This document shows positions 53,670-61,816 of a DNA stretch of 64,000 nt, one piece after another; position 1 is the first letter of the stretch; every line of letters starts with the position of its first letter. The stretch covers positions 1 through 64,000 of the forward strand of contig JBCCUK010000001.1 of the NCBI GenBank assembly GCA_039196965.1, given 5' to 3'. This stretch comes from CALLCD01 sp039196965. Its GTDB lineage: Bacteria > Pseudomonadota > Alphaproteobacteria > Caulobacterales > Hyphomonadaceae. The translations under genes were made by a program, and so were the position numbers. The notes below the pieces were generated by a model. It did no database searches. It saw only the letters and a list, made by a program, of their open reading frames with translations, and was not told the DNA's origin.

Positions 53670-54070
53670 CAAAGGGAACCTTTACATATGTGCCGGCGCG
53701 CGCGTCCATTGTGGGCGCGTGTAAGCGTCGCTCAGCCAAAATTACTTTTGCAACTGACCCATAAGCAGCCTGCCGAACCGCATTTGCGGTCGGTTCGAGG
53801 TCTGATTTAAGGGCCAGTTCGTGTGCCATTATCTTTACCGGTTTCCGATGGAGGGCGGCGAAATCTCTGCCTTGCACCACCATGGGATGTCTCGATTGCG
53901 GTGACATCACCGCGATGCCTCCGTGTTTGCCCAAGTTTTTCCGGTTTGGGAAGCGCAAAGTTGTTAACAGCTGGAGTTTCCGCAGGAACCTGCAGTAAAT
54001 CTGAGGTTAATACTCTATGTGCCATCAAGTCCCCTGAAACGTGAATCGATCATAGGGGTGAAAAGACCAT
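53670..54070. other. Divergent leader region between rne and the amidase gene
   Basis: The 401-base region has no convincing gene. Short open frames on both strands have no family likeness. At 53774-53797 CGAACCG and CGGTTCG form a 7-base stem around CATTTGCGGT, inside which CCGC/GCGG could pair instead. It would lie in the rne leader. E. coli rne has structured leader RNA for autoregulation, so a similar role is possible. Confidence 0.35.
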
Positions 54071-55246
54071 ATGAATTGGGTGTTACGACAGCTAATTCCG
54101 ATTTTCTGCATTGTATTTTCAGGAGTTTCACACGCTGACATTCACGATGTGAAGGTGCTGGGCGATGGGGTAAATACCCGTATTGTGATTGCTGCTGACA
54201 GTGAAATTAGTCACAAGGAATTCATGACCAGCGGTAGCGGTGCGTCCCTTGTGGTGGATGTGTCGAATAAGCCCTGGGTGGGGGCAGACCGCGTTTACCA
54301 GCCTATTGGCGGTGTCACATCCTACGATTGGGTCAATGGTCAGCTTGTTTTCTGGCTCGAAGGGCCCATGCTAATTTCGCGGACGCTTGACCTGCCACCC
54401 TATGGAGCACGCACCAGTCATCGGGTGATTATTGATCTAATATCAGTGTCCAGTGCGCGGTTCGAACGGGTTGCACGGCAGGACATGCAGAGGCTGGCAA
54501 GCCTCGAATCAAAACGCCGACTCGCTTTGGCCGAAGGACCTCGTCTGGTTGCCGCCGGTGGTGAGCAATATGTGATCGTCGTGGATCCGGGCCATGGTGG
54601 CCGTGATCCGGGCACCAGCCACCATGGAGCGGTCGAAAGGGCAATTGTTCTGAGCGCATCCAAGCGTTTGAAGACGATATTGGGCGCAAACCCCCGCTAT
54701 CAGGTTCGTCTAACCCGTGAAGATGACCGCTTTATCGAGCTTGAAGACCGGGTCACTCTGGCACGTGACTGGGGAGCCGATCTCTTCATATCGATCCATG
54801 CAGACGCTGCAGCCAGGCCGGGGGTCAAAGGCGCGACGGTTTATACTCTCTCAGCGAAAGGAGAGAAGCGGGTGGACCGCATGGCTGAGCTCTACAATTG
54901 GCATTTGCCCATAGAAACAGGGGAGGCCCCCGATGAAGTCGCTGGCATCCTCGAAGACTTCCTGAAGCGGGAAACGAAAACCAATTCGGAAACATTTGCC
55001 GCCTTGCTGATCCCTGAGCTTGCTAAAGCCGGGCCAATCCTCCGCAACACGCACCGTAATGAGAACTTCTTCGTACTGCTTGCTCCGGATGTACCTGCTG
55101 TGCTCCTCGAGATGGGCTTTCTGACCAATAAGGAAGACGCCAAACGCCTCTCAACGGCGGAAGGACAGAGGCGTTCGATGGCCGCGGTGGCCAATGCGAT
55201 TGACGCTTACTTTGATCAGCGTGAGCTGCTTCTTGCTCAAAATTAA
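54071..55246 (+). CDS. amiC: N-acetylmuramoyl-L-alanine amidase with AMIN domain
   Basis: This periplasmic zinc amidase splits the stem peptide from muramic acid during cell division. The 391-residue protein has a signal peptide (MNWVLRQLIPIFCIVFSGVS), an N-terminal AMIN targeting domain (about 25-130) and an amidase_3 domain with zinc His/Glu in VVDPGHGGRDPG, SIHADA and VLLEMGFLTN. An RETKTNSETFA helix region is in the place of the EnvC/NlpD-type regulatory helix. It precedes the PBP1A gene in the same direction. Confidence 0.93.
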   Translation: MNWVLRQLIPIFCIVFSGVSHADIHDVKVLGDGVNTRIVIAADSEISHKEFMTSGSGASLVVDVSNKPWVGADRVYQPIGGVTSYDWVNGQLVFWLEGPMLISRTLDLPPYGARTSHRVIIDLISVSSARFERVARQDMQRLASLESKRRLALAEGPRLVAAGGEQYVIVVDPGHGGRDPGTSHHGAVERAIVLSASKRLKTILGANPRYQVRLTREDDRFIELEDRVTLARDWGADLFISIHADAAARPGVKGATVYTLSAKGEKRVDRMAELYNWHLPIETGEAPDEVAGILEDFLKRETKTNSETFAALLIPELAKAGPILRNTHRNENFFVLLAPDVPAVLLEMGFLTNKEDAKRLSTAEGQRRSMAAVANAIDAYFDQRELLLAQN

Positions 55247-55353
55247 CGAAGCGAGGCTCTTTTGAGAGTGCATAAACGCCTTAGTCTGAACGAAAACCTG
55301 TGGCACGCCAGCGAGTCAGCTATATTGGCGCACGACGAATACGAGATCAGATA

Positions 55354-58017
55354 ATGGCAGAAACTGCTTCAACCGGCTTCAGATTGATGACATGGGCGAA
55401 CCTTCGCCGCGCCGTCATCGCCATGCTTATTCTGGGCGTTCTCGGCCTGCTCGCAATCACTATGTTGTTCATGGCCTGGTCGCGGGATCTTCCAGCTCAC
55501 GAAACGCTTGCAGAGTATGAGCCGCCCATTACGTCGCGGGTTCATGCGGGAGACGGGGCTCTGATCGCCGAGTTTGCCCAGCAGCACCGGGTCTTCGTGC
55601 CATTTGATTCTATCCCAACCCATGTCGTTCAGGCTTTTGTTTCGGCCGAGGACAAGAATTTTTTCGAGCATAACGGTCTCGACTATAGAGGCATCCTGCG
55701 TGGCGCGATCAATTCTGCGAAGAACAAGATTGCCGGCTCGGGCGGTCTACAGGGCGGATCAACGATCACCCAGCAAGTCGCCAAGAACATGCTGCTGACT
55801 CGCGATCAGACGATTGTCCGGAAGGCGAAAGAGGCGGTCATAGCCCGGCGCATGGAGCGGGCCTTTACCAAGGAAGAGATCCTCGAGCTGTATCTCAATG
55901 AGATCTACCTCGGCGGCCGGTCCTATGGTGTGGGGTCTGCGGCGCTACGCTATTTCGGGAAATCGCTGCCTGAACTGGACCTTGCGGAAGCAGCGACCCT
56001 GGCATCGCTTGCCAAAGCTCCCAGTAAGGTGAACCCCTACAGTCGGCAGGGAAGGCTGGTACAGCGCCGAGGCTACGTGCTCGGCCGCATGGTGGAAGAC
56101 GGGTTTATCAGCCGGGATCAGGCCGATACTGCCCAGGCGAGGCCACTTGAAACGGTCAATCGTCTGAAGGGCGCAGAGTATGCTGCGGCAGCCTATTTCG
56201 TCGAGGAACTCCGGCGCGAGCTTGTGGGGACCTATGGCGAGGACGCGCTCTATCAGGGGGGGCTCTCGGTCAGGTCTACAATAGATACGAAACTTCAGCT
56301 CGCAGCGCAGGAAGCGGTCCAGAACGGTCTGGAAACCTATGACCGCCGCCATGTTTATCGCGGCCCAATTGGGCAGATCGATGCGGTCGGCAAGAGTGCT
56401 CAGGACGCGTTGGCGGAAATGGATCTTCCTGGGGGTTCCGGCACATGGGAAGCGGGTCTTATTACGCGCATCTCCGATGAAGGGGCTGCGCTTATGCTGT
56501 CTGACGGCAGCACGACTGATCTGCCACCGGAAGATATAATTTGGGCCACGGAGACATTCGAACGTGGAGATGGCAGTTTCGGGCTCCGCCGCGGCGATGT
56601 GGTGCTCGCCGAATTTGCCCGGCAGACCGTGAAGGCAGAGGAAGCGGGATCGCCAACTAGCCGGGAAGGAGAGGCGCAGGACGCCAGCGAGCCGGTGGCT
56701 CCCACAGAACCGCTTTCGCTTCCGGTTGGTCAGGCCACGCTGCGGCAGATCCCCGAGGTGGAGGGCGCGCTGATTGCCCTCGATCCCCATACAGGCCGTG
56801 TGCTTGCCATGGCCGGAGGCTATTCGTTCTGGCGCAGCCAGTTCAATCGCGTGACGCAAGCCGAGCGCCAGCCGGGTTCAAGCTTCAAACCCTTCGTCTA
56901 TGCCGCGGCACTGGAAAACGGCTATACGCCTGCCTCAAAAGTGCTCGACGCGCCGTTTGTCGACTTTGATGTAGAGGCAGACGATTTCTGGGCTCCGGGC
57001 AACTATGCTGATGGCCGGTTTTACGGTCTTACCACCATGCGTGTTGGCCTTGAGCAATCACGTAACCTGATGACGGTTCGCATGGCGCAGGACATTGGGC
57101 TGGAACCCATCGTTGAGCTGGCTGAGCGCATGGGCGCTTATGAAAATCTTCCGCCATACATCGCCATGTCCCTTGGTGCAGGAGAGACGACCTTGTGGAG
57201 CATGTCGAAGGCCTATGCGGCGTTCGTCAACGGCGGCCGCGAGGTGACGCCGACGCTGCTTGACCGCGTTCAGGACCGCCATGGCCGAACCCTTTACAAA
57301 CACGATCAGCGCGACTGCTCTGATTGTGTTCTGGAGGAATGGGACGGTGAAGGACCACCTATTTTTCCCGATGAGCGTAAGCAGGTCATTGATCCGATTA
57401 CGGCCTATCAGGTTGTTCATATGCTTGAGGGCGTGGTTGAGCGAGGCACTGGCCGGAGAGCCCAGCGCGTCGGCAAGCCGCTTGCGGGCAAGACAGGCAC
57501 AACCAACGACTATGTCGATGCGCTCTTCATGGGCTTTTCTCCCGACCTCGTAGTCGGCGTCTGGGTCGGGTTTGACTCACCAAGGACGCTCGGTGATGGC
57601 GAGGCAGGTGGGTCCGTCGCCGCGCCCATCTTCACCGAATTTATGGGTGCTGCTCTGGCTGAGCAACCGGCTCTGCCATTCCGCATTCCGCCGGGCGTGC
57701 GCCTTGTGGAGATCGACGCCGAGACCGGGCAGCTTCCAACTGCTGCAACCACAAAACGGATCACCGAGGCTTTCCGGCCCGGCACTGAGCCAGGCATCAA
57801 TTTTGACGAGGATACCACAAGCCTGTTTGGCTCCGGAAACAGCAGCCTCTTCGGCACCGGCACTGCAGCCGTGTCGAAGGATGAGCCGGCTGAGGACGGT
57901 GATTTTCTCACCGGTGAGGATGCCGGACGTCTAGGAACCGACGGTGTTGGCGGCGAATTCATTCCCGGCACCGAGCCTGTCGAAGAGGCTGAGGAGTTCG
58001 ATCCGACCCAATTCTAA
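55354..58017 (+). CDS. mrcA: Penicillin-binding protein 1A (bifunctional class A PBP)
   Basis: PBP1A polymerises and crosslinks peptidoglycan. The 887-residue protein has an N-terminal membrane helix (AVIAMLILGVLGLLAITMLF), the GT51 transglycosylase domain (SAEDKNFFEHNGLDYRG; GGSTITQQVAKN), an OB-like insertion, and the transpeptidase motifs SSFKP (SxxK), EQSRNLM (SxN) and KTGTTNDY (KTG). The start MAETASTGFRLMTWAN is set by alignment to the anchor. A GTG at 55300 in frame would add 18 residues. It is followed by prfB after 79 bases. Confidence 0.94.
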   Translation: MAETASTGFRLMTWANLRRAVIAMLILGVLGLLAITMLFMAWSRDLPAHETLAEYEPPITSRVHAGDGALIAEFAQQHRVFVPFDSIPTHVVQAFVSAEDKNFFEHNGLDYRGILRGAINSAKNKIAGSGGLQGGSTITQQVAKNMLLTRDQTIVRKAKEAVIARRMERAFTKEEILELYLNEIYLGGRSYGVGSAALRYFGKSLPELDLAEAATLASLAKAPSKVNPYSRQGRLVQRRGYVLGRMVEDGFISRDQADTAQARPLETVNRLKGAEYAAAAYFVEELRRELVGTYGEDALYQGGLSVRSTIDTKLQLAAQEAVQNGLETYDRRHVYRGPIGQIDAVGKSAQDALAEMDLPGGSGTWEAGLITRISDEGAALMLSDGSTTDLPPEDIIWATETFERGDGSFGLRRGDVVLAEFARQTVKAEEAGSPTSREGEAQDASEPVAPTEPLSLPVGQATLRQIPEVEGALIALDPHTGRVLAMAGGYSFWRSQFNRVTQAERQPGSSFKPFVYAAALENGYTPASKVLDAPFVDFDVEADDFWAPGNYADGRFYGLTTMRVGLEQSRNLMTVRMAQDIGLEPIVELAERMGAYENLPPYIAMSLGAGETTLWSMSKAYAAFVNGGREVTPTLLDRVQDRHGRTLYKHDQRDCSDCVLEEWDGEGPPIFPDERKQVIDPITAYQVVHMLEGVVERGTGRRAQRVGKPLAGKTGTTNDYVDALFMGFSPDLVVGVWVGFDSPRTLGDGEAGGSVAAPIFTEFMGAALAEQPALPFRIPPGVRLVEIDAETGQLPTAATTKRITEAFRPGTEPGINFDEDTTSLFGSGNSSLFGTGTAAVSKDEPAEDGDFLTGEDAGRLGTDGVGGEFIPGTEPVEEAEEFDPTQF

Positions 58018-58096
58018 ACTGTGCAGGTTGATCGCTTGACCGAGCCTTGCAAATCGCCGAACACCCAGTGGTTCGACCCTGCACAGAGAGAAGAAA

Positions 58097-59219
58097 ATGT
58101 CCCTAGACGTCGAAAATCTAATGAGCCAGATCAAGCAGTCTGCTGAACTGCTAAGGAGGCGTCTTTGACTGGGACGTCGCCACGAAACGTCTTGCTGAGC
58201 TGAACGCGCTCTCTGAAAGCCCCGATTTCTGGAACGATGCCGCATTGGCCCAGGCCATGATGCGGGAACGCACCCGGCTTGCAGATGGCATTGGGGTCGT
58301 TGAGGTTCTCGAACGGGAAGTCGCCGATGCCGCAGAACTTATCGAACTCGCCGAAATGGAAGGCGATGACGAGCTGGTTGCTGAAGTAAAGAGCGGTCTC
58401 GAAAGGGCGGCCGAACGCGCTGCGCGGGCCGAGCTTGAGGCGCTTCTGTCCGGCGAGGCCGATGGCAACGATACCTACATCCAGATCAATGCCGGGGCAG
58501 GGGGGACCGAAAGCCAGGACTGGGCTGGCATGCTGCGACGCATGTATGTCCGCTGGGCGGACGCTCGTGGTTTCACAGTTGAAGAGATCGATGCCCATGA
58601 TGGCGAAGAGGCGGGCATCAAATCCGCGACGCTTCTATTCAAGGGAGAGAACGCTTTTGGTTGGCTGAAATCGGAGAGCGGTGTGCACCGTCTTGTACGG
58701 ATTTCGCCCTTCGACTCAAATGCCCGGCGTCACACCAGCTTTGCCAGCGTGTGGATCTACCCCGTGGTCGACGATACGATCGACGTCGACATCAACAAGT
58801 CCGATGTGCGTGAGGATACATACCGCGCTTCAGGAGCTGGCGGCCAGCATGTGAACAAGACGGACTCTGCGGTTCGGCTGACCCATGAGCCAACAGGCAT
58901 CGTCGTGGCCTGTCAGAATGGTCGATCGCAGCATCAGAACCGGGCGACCGCATGGGAAATGCTGCGATCCCGCATCTATGAGCAGGAGCTACAAAAGAAG
59001 CTGGAAGCGCAGCAGGAAGCCCATGAGGCAAAAACCGAGATCGGCTGGGGACACCAGATCCGCTCATACGTGCTGCAGCCCTACCAGCTCGTAAAAGATC
59101 TGCGCACGGAGGTTGAAACCTCTGATACCGGCGGCGTGCTCGATGGCGATATCGATCTGTTTCTAAGCGCGTCGCTGTCGCACGCTTTGGGCAATGAGCC
59201 GGGCGCCCAGGATGCGTAG
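58097..59219 (+). CDS. prfB: Peptide chain release factor 2, expressed by programmed +1 frameshift
   Basis: RF2 ends translation at UGA and UAA. The first 23 codons run from the ATG at 58097 (MSLDVENLMSQIKQSAELLR) to a CTT-TGA at 58163-58168. A +1 shift there continues as DWDVATKRLAELNALSESPD into the main frame, giving 373 residues in total. The recoding elements are visible: an AGGAGG Shine-Dalgarno-like stretch at 58154-58159, then CGT CTT TGA C. The body has the SPF anticodon-mimic motif (RISPFDSNARRHTS) and GGQ (GAGGQHVNKTDSAVRLTH). It is the third gene of an amidase-PBP1A-prfB run. Confidence 0.97.
58154..58169 (+). other. prfB: prfB programmed +1 ribosomal frameshift site
   Basis: AGGAGGCGTCTTTGAC comprises the internal Shine-Dalgarno-like AGGAGG, a three-base spacer and the CUU-UGA-C slippery stop. 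RF2 shortage lets ribosomes slip forward one base and make more RF2, a classic autoregulatory loop. The zero-frame product would be only 23 residues. Confidence 0.95.
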
Positions 59220-59232
59220 ATTACAGTCATAC

Positions 59233-59302
59233 TAGGGTGACGTTACTCTAACGTTCCAGATATTTCATTTGTGGAAGAGTTAGGGTGAGCGATCCGCTAA
59301 CG
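59233..59302. repeat. Two imperfect direct repeats between prfB and bactofilin genes
   Basis: TAGGGTGACGTTACTCTAACG (59233-59253) and TAGGGTGAGCGATCCGCTAACG (59281-59302) share both ends in direct orientation, and each has GTTAG/CTAAC-type complementary ends. They lie in the convergent gap and could act as a weak bidirectional terminator or protein site. The function is unknown. Confidence 0.3.
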
Positions 59303-59306
59303 CTTA

Positions 59307-59852
59307 TCAGCCGAACCCGGTTTTCACACCGCTTGCGGATGTTCCTCTACTCGCCGGTGGGTTCGTATTCGGCGATGGGGGAGGGCTGGCAGGTTTTGTC
59401 TGAACGGCACTTGATTGCACCGGCGCACTGTTCATCGACTTCAAAGGATCGTCTGCATGTTTGACCTGGCCTTCGAACACAGCGTTCGACTGGATGGCCA
59501 GTGATGCGTGGACGATATCACCTTCAACCCTACAGCCCGTCTCAAGCTCTACTTTTCGAGCGCGAATTGATCCAATGACCTTCCCGCGAACGGTGACTGA
59601 TTGCGCGATGACTTCGCCCTGGATTGACCCGGTTTGACCGATCGTCAGGGACGAGCCTTGAACATCGCCTTCAATCACGCCGTCGATCTGCATTTCGCCC
59701 TGGGACGTTACAGATCCTTTGATCACCATATCGGCTGAAATGATCGAAGGCGCAGATCTGGCTCCGGGTTTGGTTCCGGCAGCCCGTACGGCATTCTGTG
59801 CCGGTGGGGTCTCCGATTTCGTCGGTTCGCTGCCTTTACCCTTCGTAAACAT
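59307..59852 (-). CDS. Bactofilin
   Basis: Bactofilins form nucleotide-free filaments that localise cell-wall enzymes. The 181-residue protein has the central beta-helix domain (SIISADMVIKGSVTSQGEMQ to DIVHASLAIQSNAVFEGQV, about 36-130) flanked by disordered Pro/Ala/Ser-rich tails. It overlaps the upstream M23 peptidase gene by 17 bases, so the two are translated together. A bactofilin paired with a membrane M23 endopeptidase is the arrangement seen for morphogenesis pairs such as CcmA-Csd in Helicobacter and BacA-LmdC in stalked alphaproteobacteria. Confidence 0.93.
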   Translation of the reverse strand: MFTKGKGSEPTKSETPPAQNAVRAAGTKPGARSAPSIISADMVIKGSVTSQGEMQIDGVIEGDVQGSSLTIGQTGSIQGEVIAQSVTVRGKVIGSIRARKVELETGCRVEGDIVHASLAIQSNAVFEGQVKHADDPLKSMNSAPVQSSAVQTKPASPPPSPNTNPPASRGTSASGVKTGFG

Positions 59853-61056
59853 GTTGTCCTGCCTTCAAAAATCTGCGGGGGTCGTAAGGTTTACCCTGAA
59901 AAATGACCTCAAAATGGAGATGAGGCCCGGTTGAGCGACCGCTAGAGCCCATCAGGCCAACCTTATCACCTACAGCAACCGTATCACCTTTCTTTGCAGT
60001 AATCGAATGCAAATGGGCATAGCGGGATTTAAAGCCATAGCCGTGGTCGATTTCGACGAGCCGGCCATAGCCGCGCTTACGGCCAGCAAAAACGACCTTG
60101 CCGGGCCCTGAGGCGGTGATCGGAGCTTTGTAGTACGCTGCCATATCGATGCCGCTATGCCAGGCGGATCGGCGGCTGAAAGGATCTGCCCGCAGGCCAT
60201 AATTAGATGTCAGTCGAAGCGGAACACTAGATGGCTGAGCTAGCGGCAAGCTTTCGACAATGCTCTCATAGTTCCGTGTTTCCGCAAGCCGGGCCGCAAC
60301 CTGGGCCATACGCTCCGCAAACGCTCTCTCCGCAGGATCGCTAATGTCTGACGAACTTAGAGCCAGCATATCGACCAGAGGACCACCGACGGCTTGTTCG
60401 TCACCGCCGATGCGGTTGAATCCTACACCCGTGAGCTGCAGCACGCCGCGCGCACGTTCTGCTCGCTCTACGGCGAGTGTTTCAGCGCCATCAAGAAAAT
60501 CGGCCTGGTTGCCTCGCAATCGCTCCAGGCGTGCGCGCACACCAACGACGTCGATGGCTGAAGCGGTCTGGATCTCCTCGCGAGATTGGCGCGGCTCAGC
60601 TTCGTCGATGGATGCCTCCACCAGCATACTCGCGCCATTGCCAATAAGTGCGCTGACTTCCAGCTCATCGCTGCCATTCAGCTCATCGAGTATGATTTTC
60701 AGATTCTCATGGCGCTCTTCAAATCCAACGGTTGCGCGTTGGAACGCATCCGTTCTTTCCTCAAGCAGCGACTTGTTAAGCGCTTCCTGAGCGCGAAGTT
60801 GCTGAACCCAGCGCTCTAGTCTGGCGACTTCCTGACCGCCTGCGCCACCGTAGGAACCACCTCCCGGAGCGAGGAGAATAATTACCGTCGCATAAAGGCA
60901 CCACCCTGCTACTGCCAGCCCACCAACGGCCATGATGGACTGCTGCCACGGTGACACTGAGATGTAATTAACGGTTCCGGCGCTGCGGTGATAAATTTGT
61001 CGTTCTGGAAAAAAGCGTTCGAAAGTTGATCTTATCCGGTTACGCCACTTCGCCAT
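59836..61056 (-). CDS. M23-family membrane endopeptidase (LmdC-like)
   Basis: The 406-residue protein has a short cytosolic part, one membrane helix at about 41-63, a coiled-coil-like stretch (about 75-200) and a C-terminal LytM domain. The zinc motifs are HSGID (H300, D304) and HLH (H379, H381), so it should be active on peptidoglycan cross-links. The cytoplasmic N-terminus (MAKWRNRIRSTFERFFPERQ) is the likely contact with the bactofilin encoded by the next gene. It is divergent from the peroxiredoxin region by a 205-base gap in which GGTTCCTGAAATGGAACC (61150-61167) forms a 6-6-6 dyad. Confidence 0.92.
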   Translation of the reverse strand: MAKWRNRIRSTFERFFPERQIYHRSAGTVNYISVSPWQQSIMAVGGLAVAGWCLYATVIILLAPGGGSYGGAGGQEVARLERWVQQLRAQEALNKSLLEERTDAFQRATVGFEERHENLKIILDELNGSDELEVSALIGNGASMLVEASIDEAEPRQSREEIQTASAIDVVGVRARLERLRGNQADFLDGAETLAVERAERARGVLQLTGVGFNRIGGDEQAVGGPLVDMLALSSSDISDPAERAFAERMAQVAARLAETRNYESIVESLPLAQPSSVPLRLTSNYGLRADPFSRRSAWHSGIDMAAYYKAPITASGPGKVVFAGRKRGYGRLVEIDHGYGFKSRYAHLHSITAKKGDTVAVGDKVGLMGSSGRSTGPHLHFEVIFQGKPYDPRRFLKAGQHVYEG

Positions 61057-61261
61057 AATCGCTCACCTACTCGTCGGCTCTATCGCCATACGTCACAATT
61101 GACTTGCAACGCCTCTCCCAAGAGCCCTGCGAAAATTAGTAACCTGAACGGTTCCTGAAATGGAACCCCGAAATACACATGCGTGTGATAAAAATACCGC
61201 TGCTAAATGAATTATTCATTAAAGTTCCGGGATTCGTTGTGGTCACTGCAGAATTAAGCCC

Positions 61262-61738
61262 TTAGCCGAGACGCTCCGCCGCCACATCCAGAACGTCTCT
61301 GGAATGTCCGGCAACTTTCACTTTAGGCCACACATGTTGAATGATTCCCTCTCCATCAATCAAGAAGGTTGAACGCTGAATCCCCATGAATTTTCGTCCA
61401 TACATATTCTTTTCCACCCAGACGCCATAAGCCTCGCTTACCTTTGCCTCTTCATCCGACGCAAGACGAATACCCAGACCATGCTTGGCTATAAACTTGT
61501 TGTGGGAAGTCGGGCTGTCCTTCGATATCCCGATGATCTGTATACCTGCCTTTTCATAATCTGTCAGATCCTCGGTGAACGCTATGGCCTGCTTCGTGCA
61601 GCCGCTCGTATCATCCTTGGGGTAGAAATAGACGACGACGGGAGTGCCCCTGAAATCGGAGAGTTTCAGTCGGCTGTTGCCATCGGCTGGCAGATCAAAT
61701 TCAGGTGCTGTTGATCCTGGCTCTGGAAGATTAGTCAT
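61262..61738 (-). CDS. bcp: Peroxiredoxin (BCP family, one-Cys type)
   Basis: BCP-type peroxiredoxins reduce hydroperoxides. The 158-residue protein has the peroxidatic Cys in YPKDDTSGCTKQAIAFTEDL. The usual resolving Cys five residues later is replaced by Ile, and no other cysteine is present in the chain, so it must act as a one-Cys enzyme using an external thiol. The start MTNLPEPGSTAPEFDLP is normal. It is divergent from the AsmA-like gene (78-base gap). Confidence 0.93.
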   Translation of the reverse strand: MTNLPEPGSTAPEFDLPADGNSRLKLSDFRGTPVVVYFYPKDDTSGCTKQAIAFTEDLTDYEKAGIQIIGISKDSPTSHNKFIAKHGLGIRLASDEEAKVSEAYGVWVEKNMYGRKFMGIQRSTFLIDGEGIIQHVWPKVKVAGHSRDVLDVAAERLG

Positions 61739-61816
61739 GACTGTGGTCCTGTGTCGGGGTGTAAATCGAGTATGAGGGCGGATATATCGTTCTGACCCTA
61801 TTTGTGGAGGGTGAAT

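Noticed and set aside
53590..54044. Short open frames on both strands in the rne-amidase gap
   Set aside because: Overlapping frames on both strands, no ribosome sites that decide a start and no recognisable sequence.
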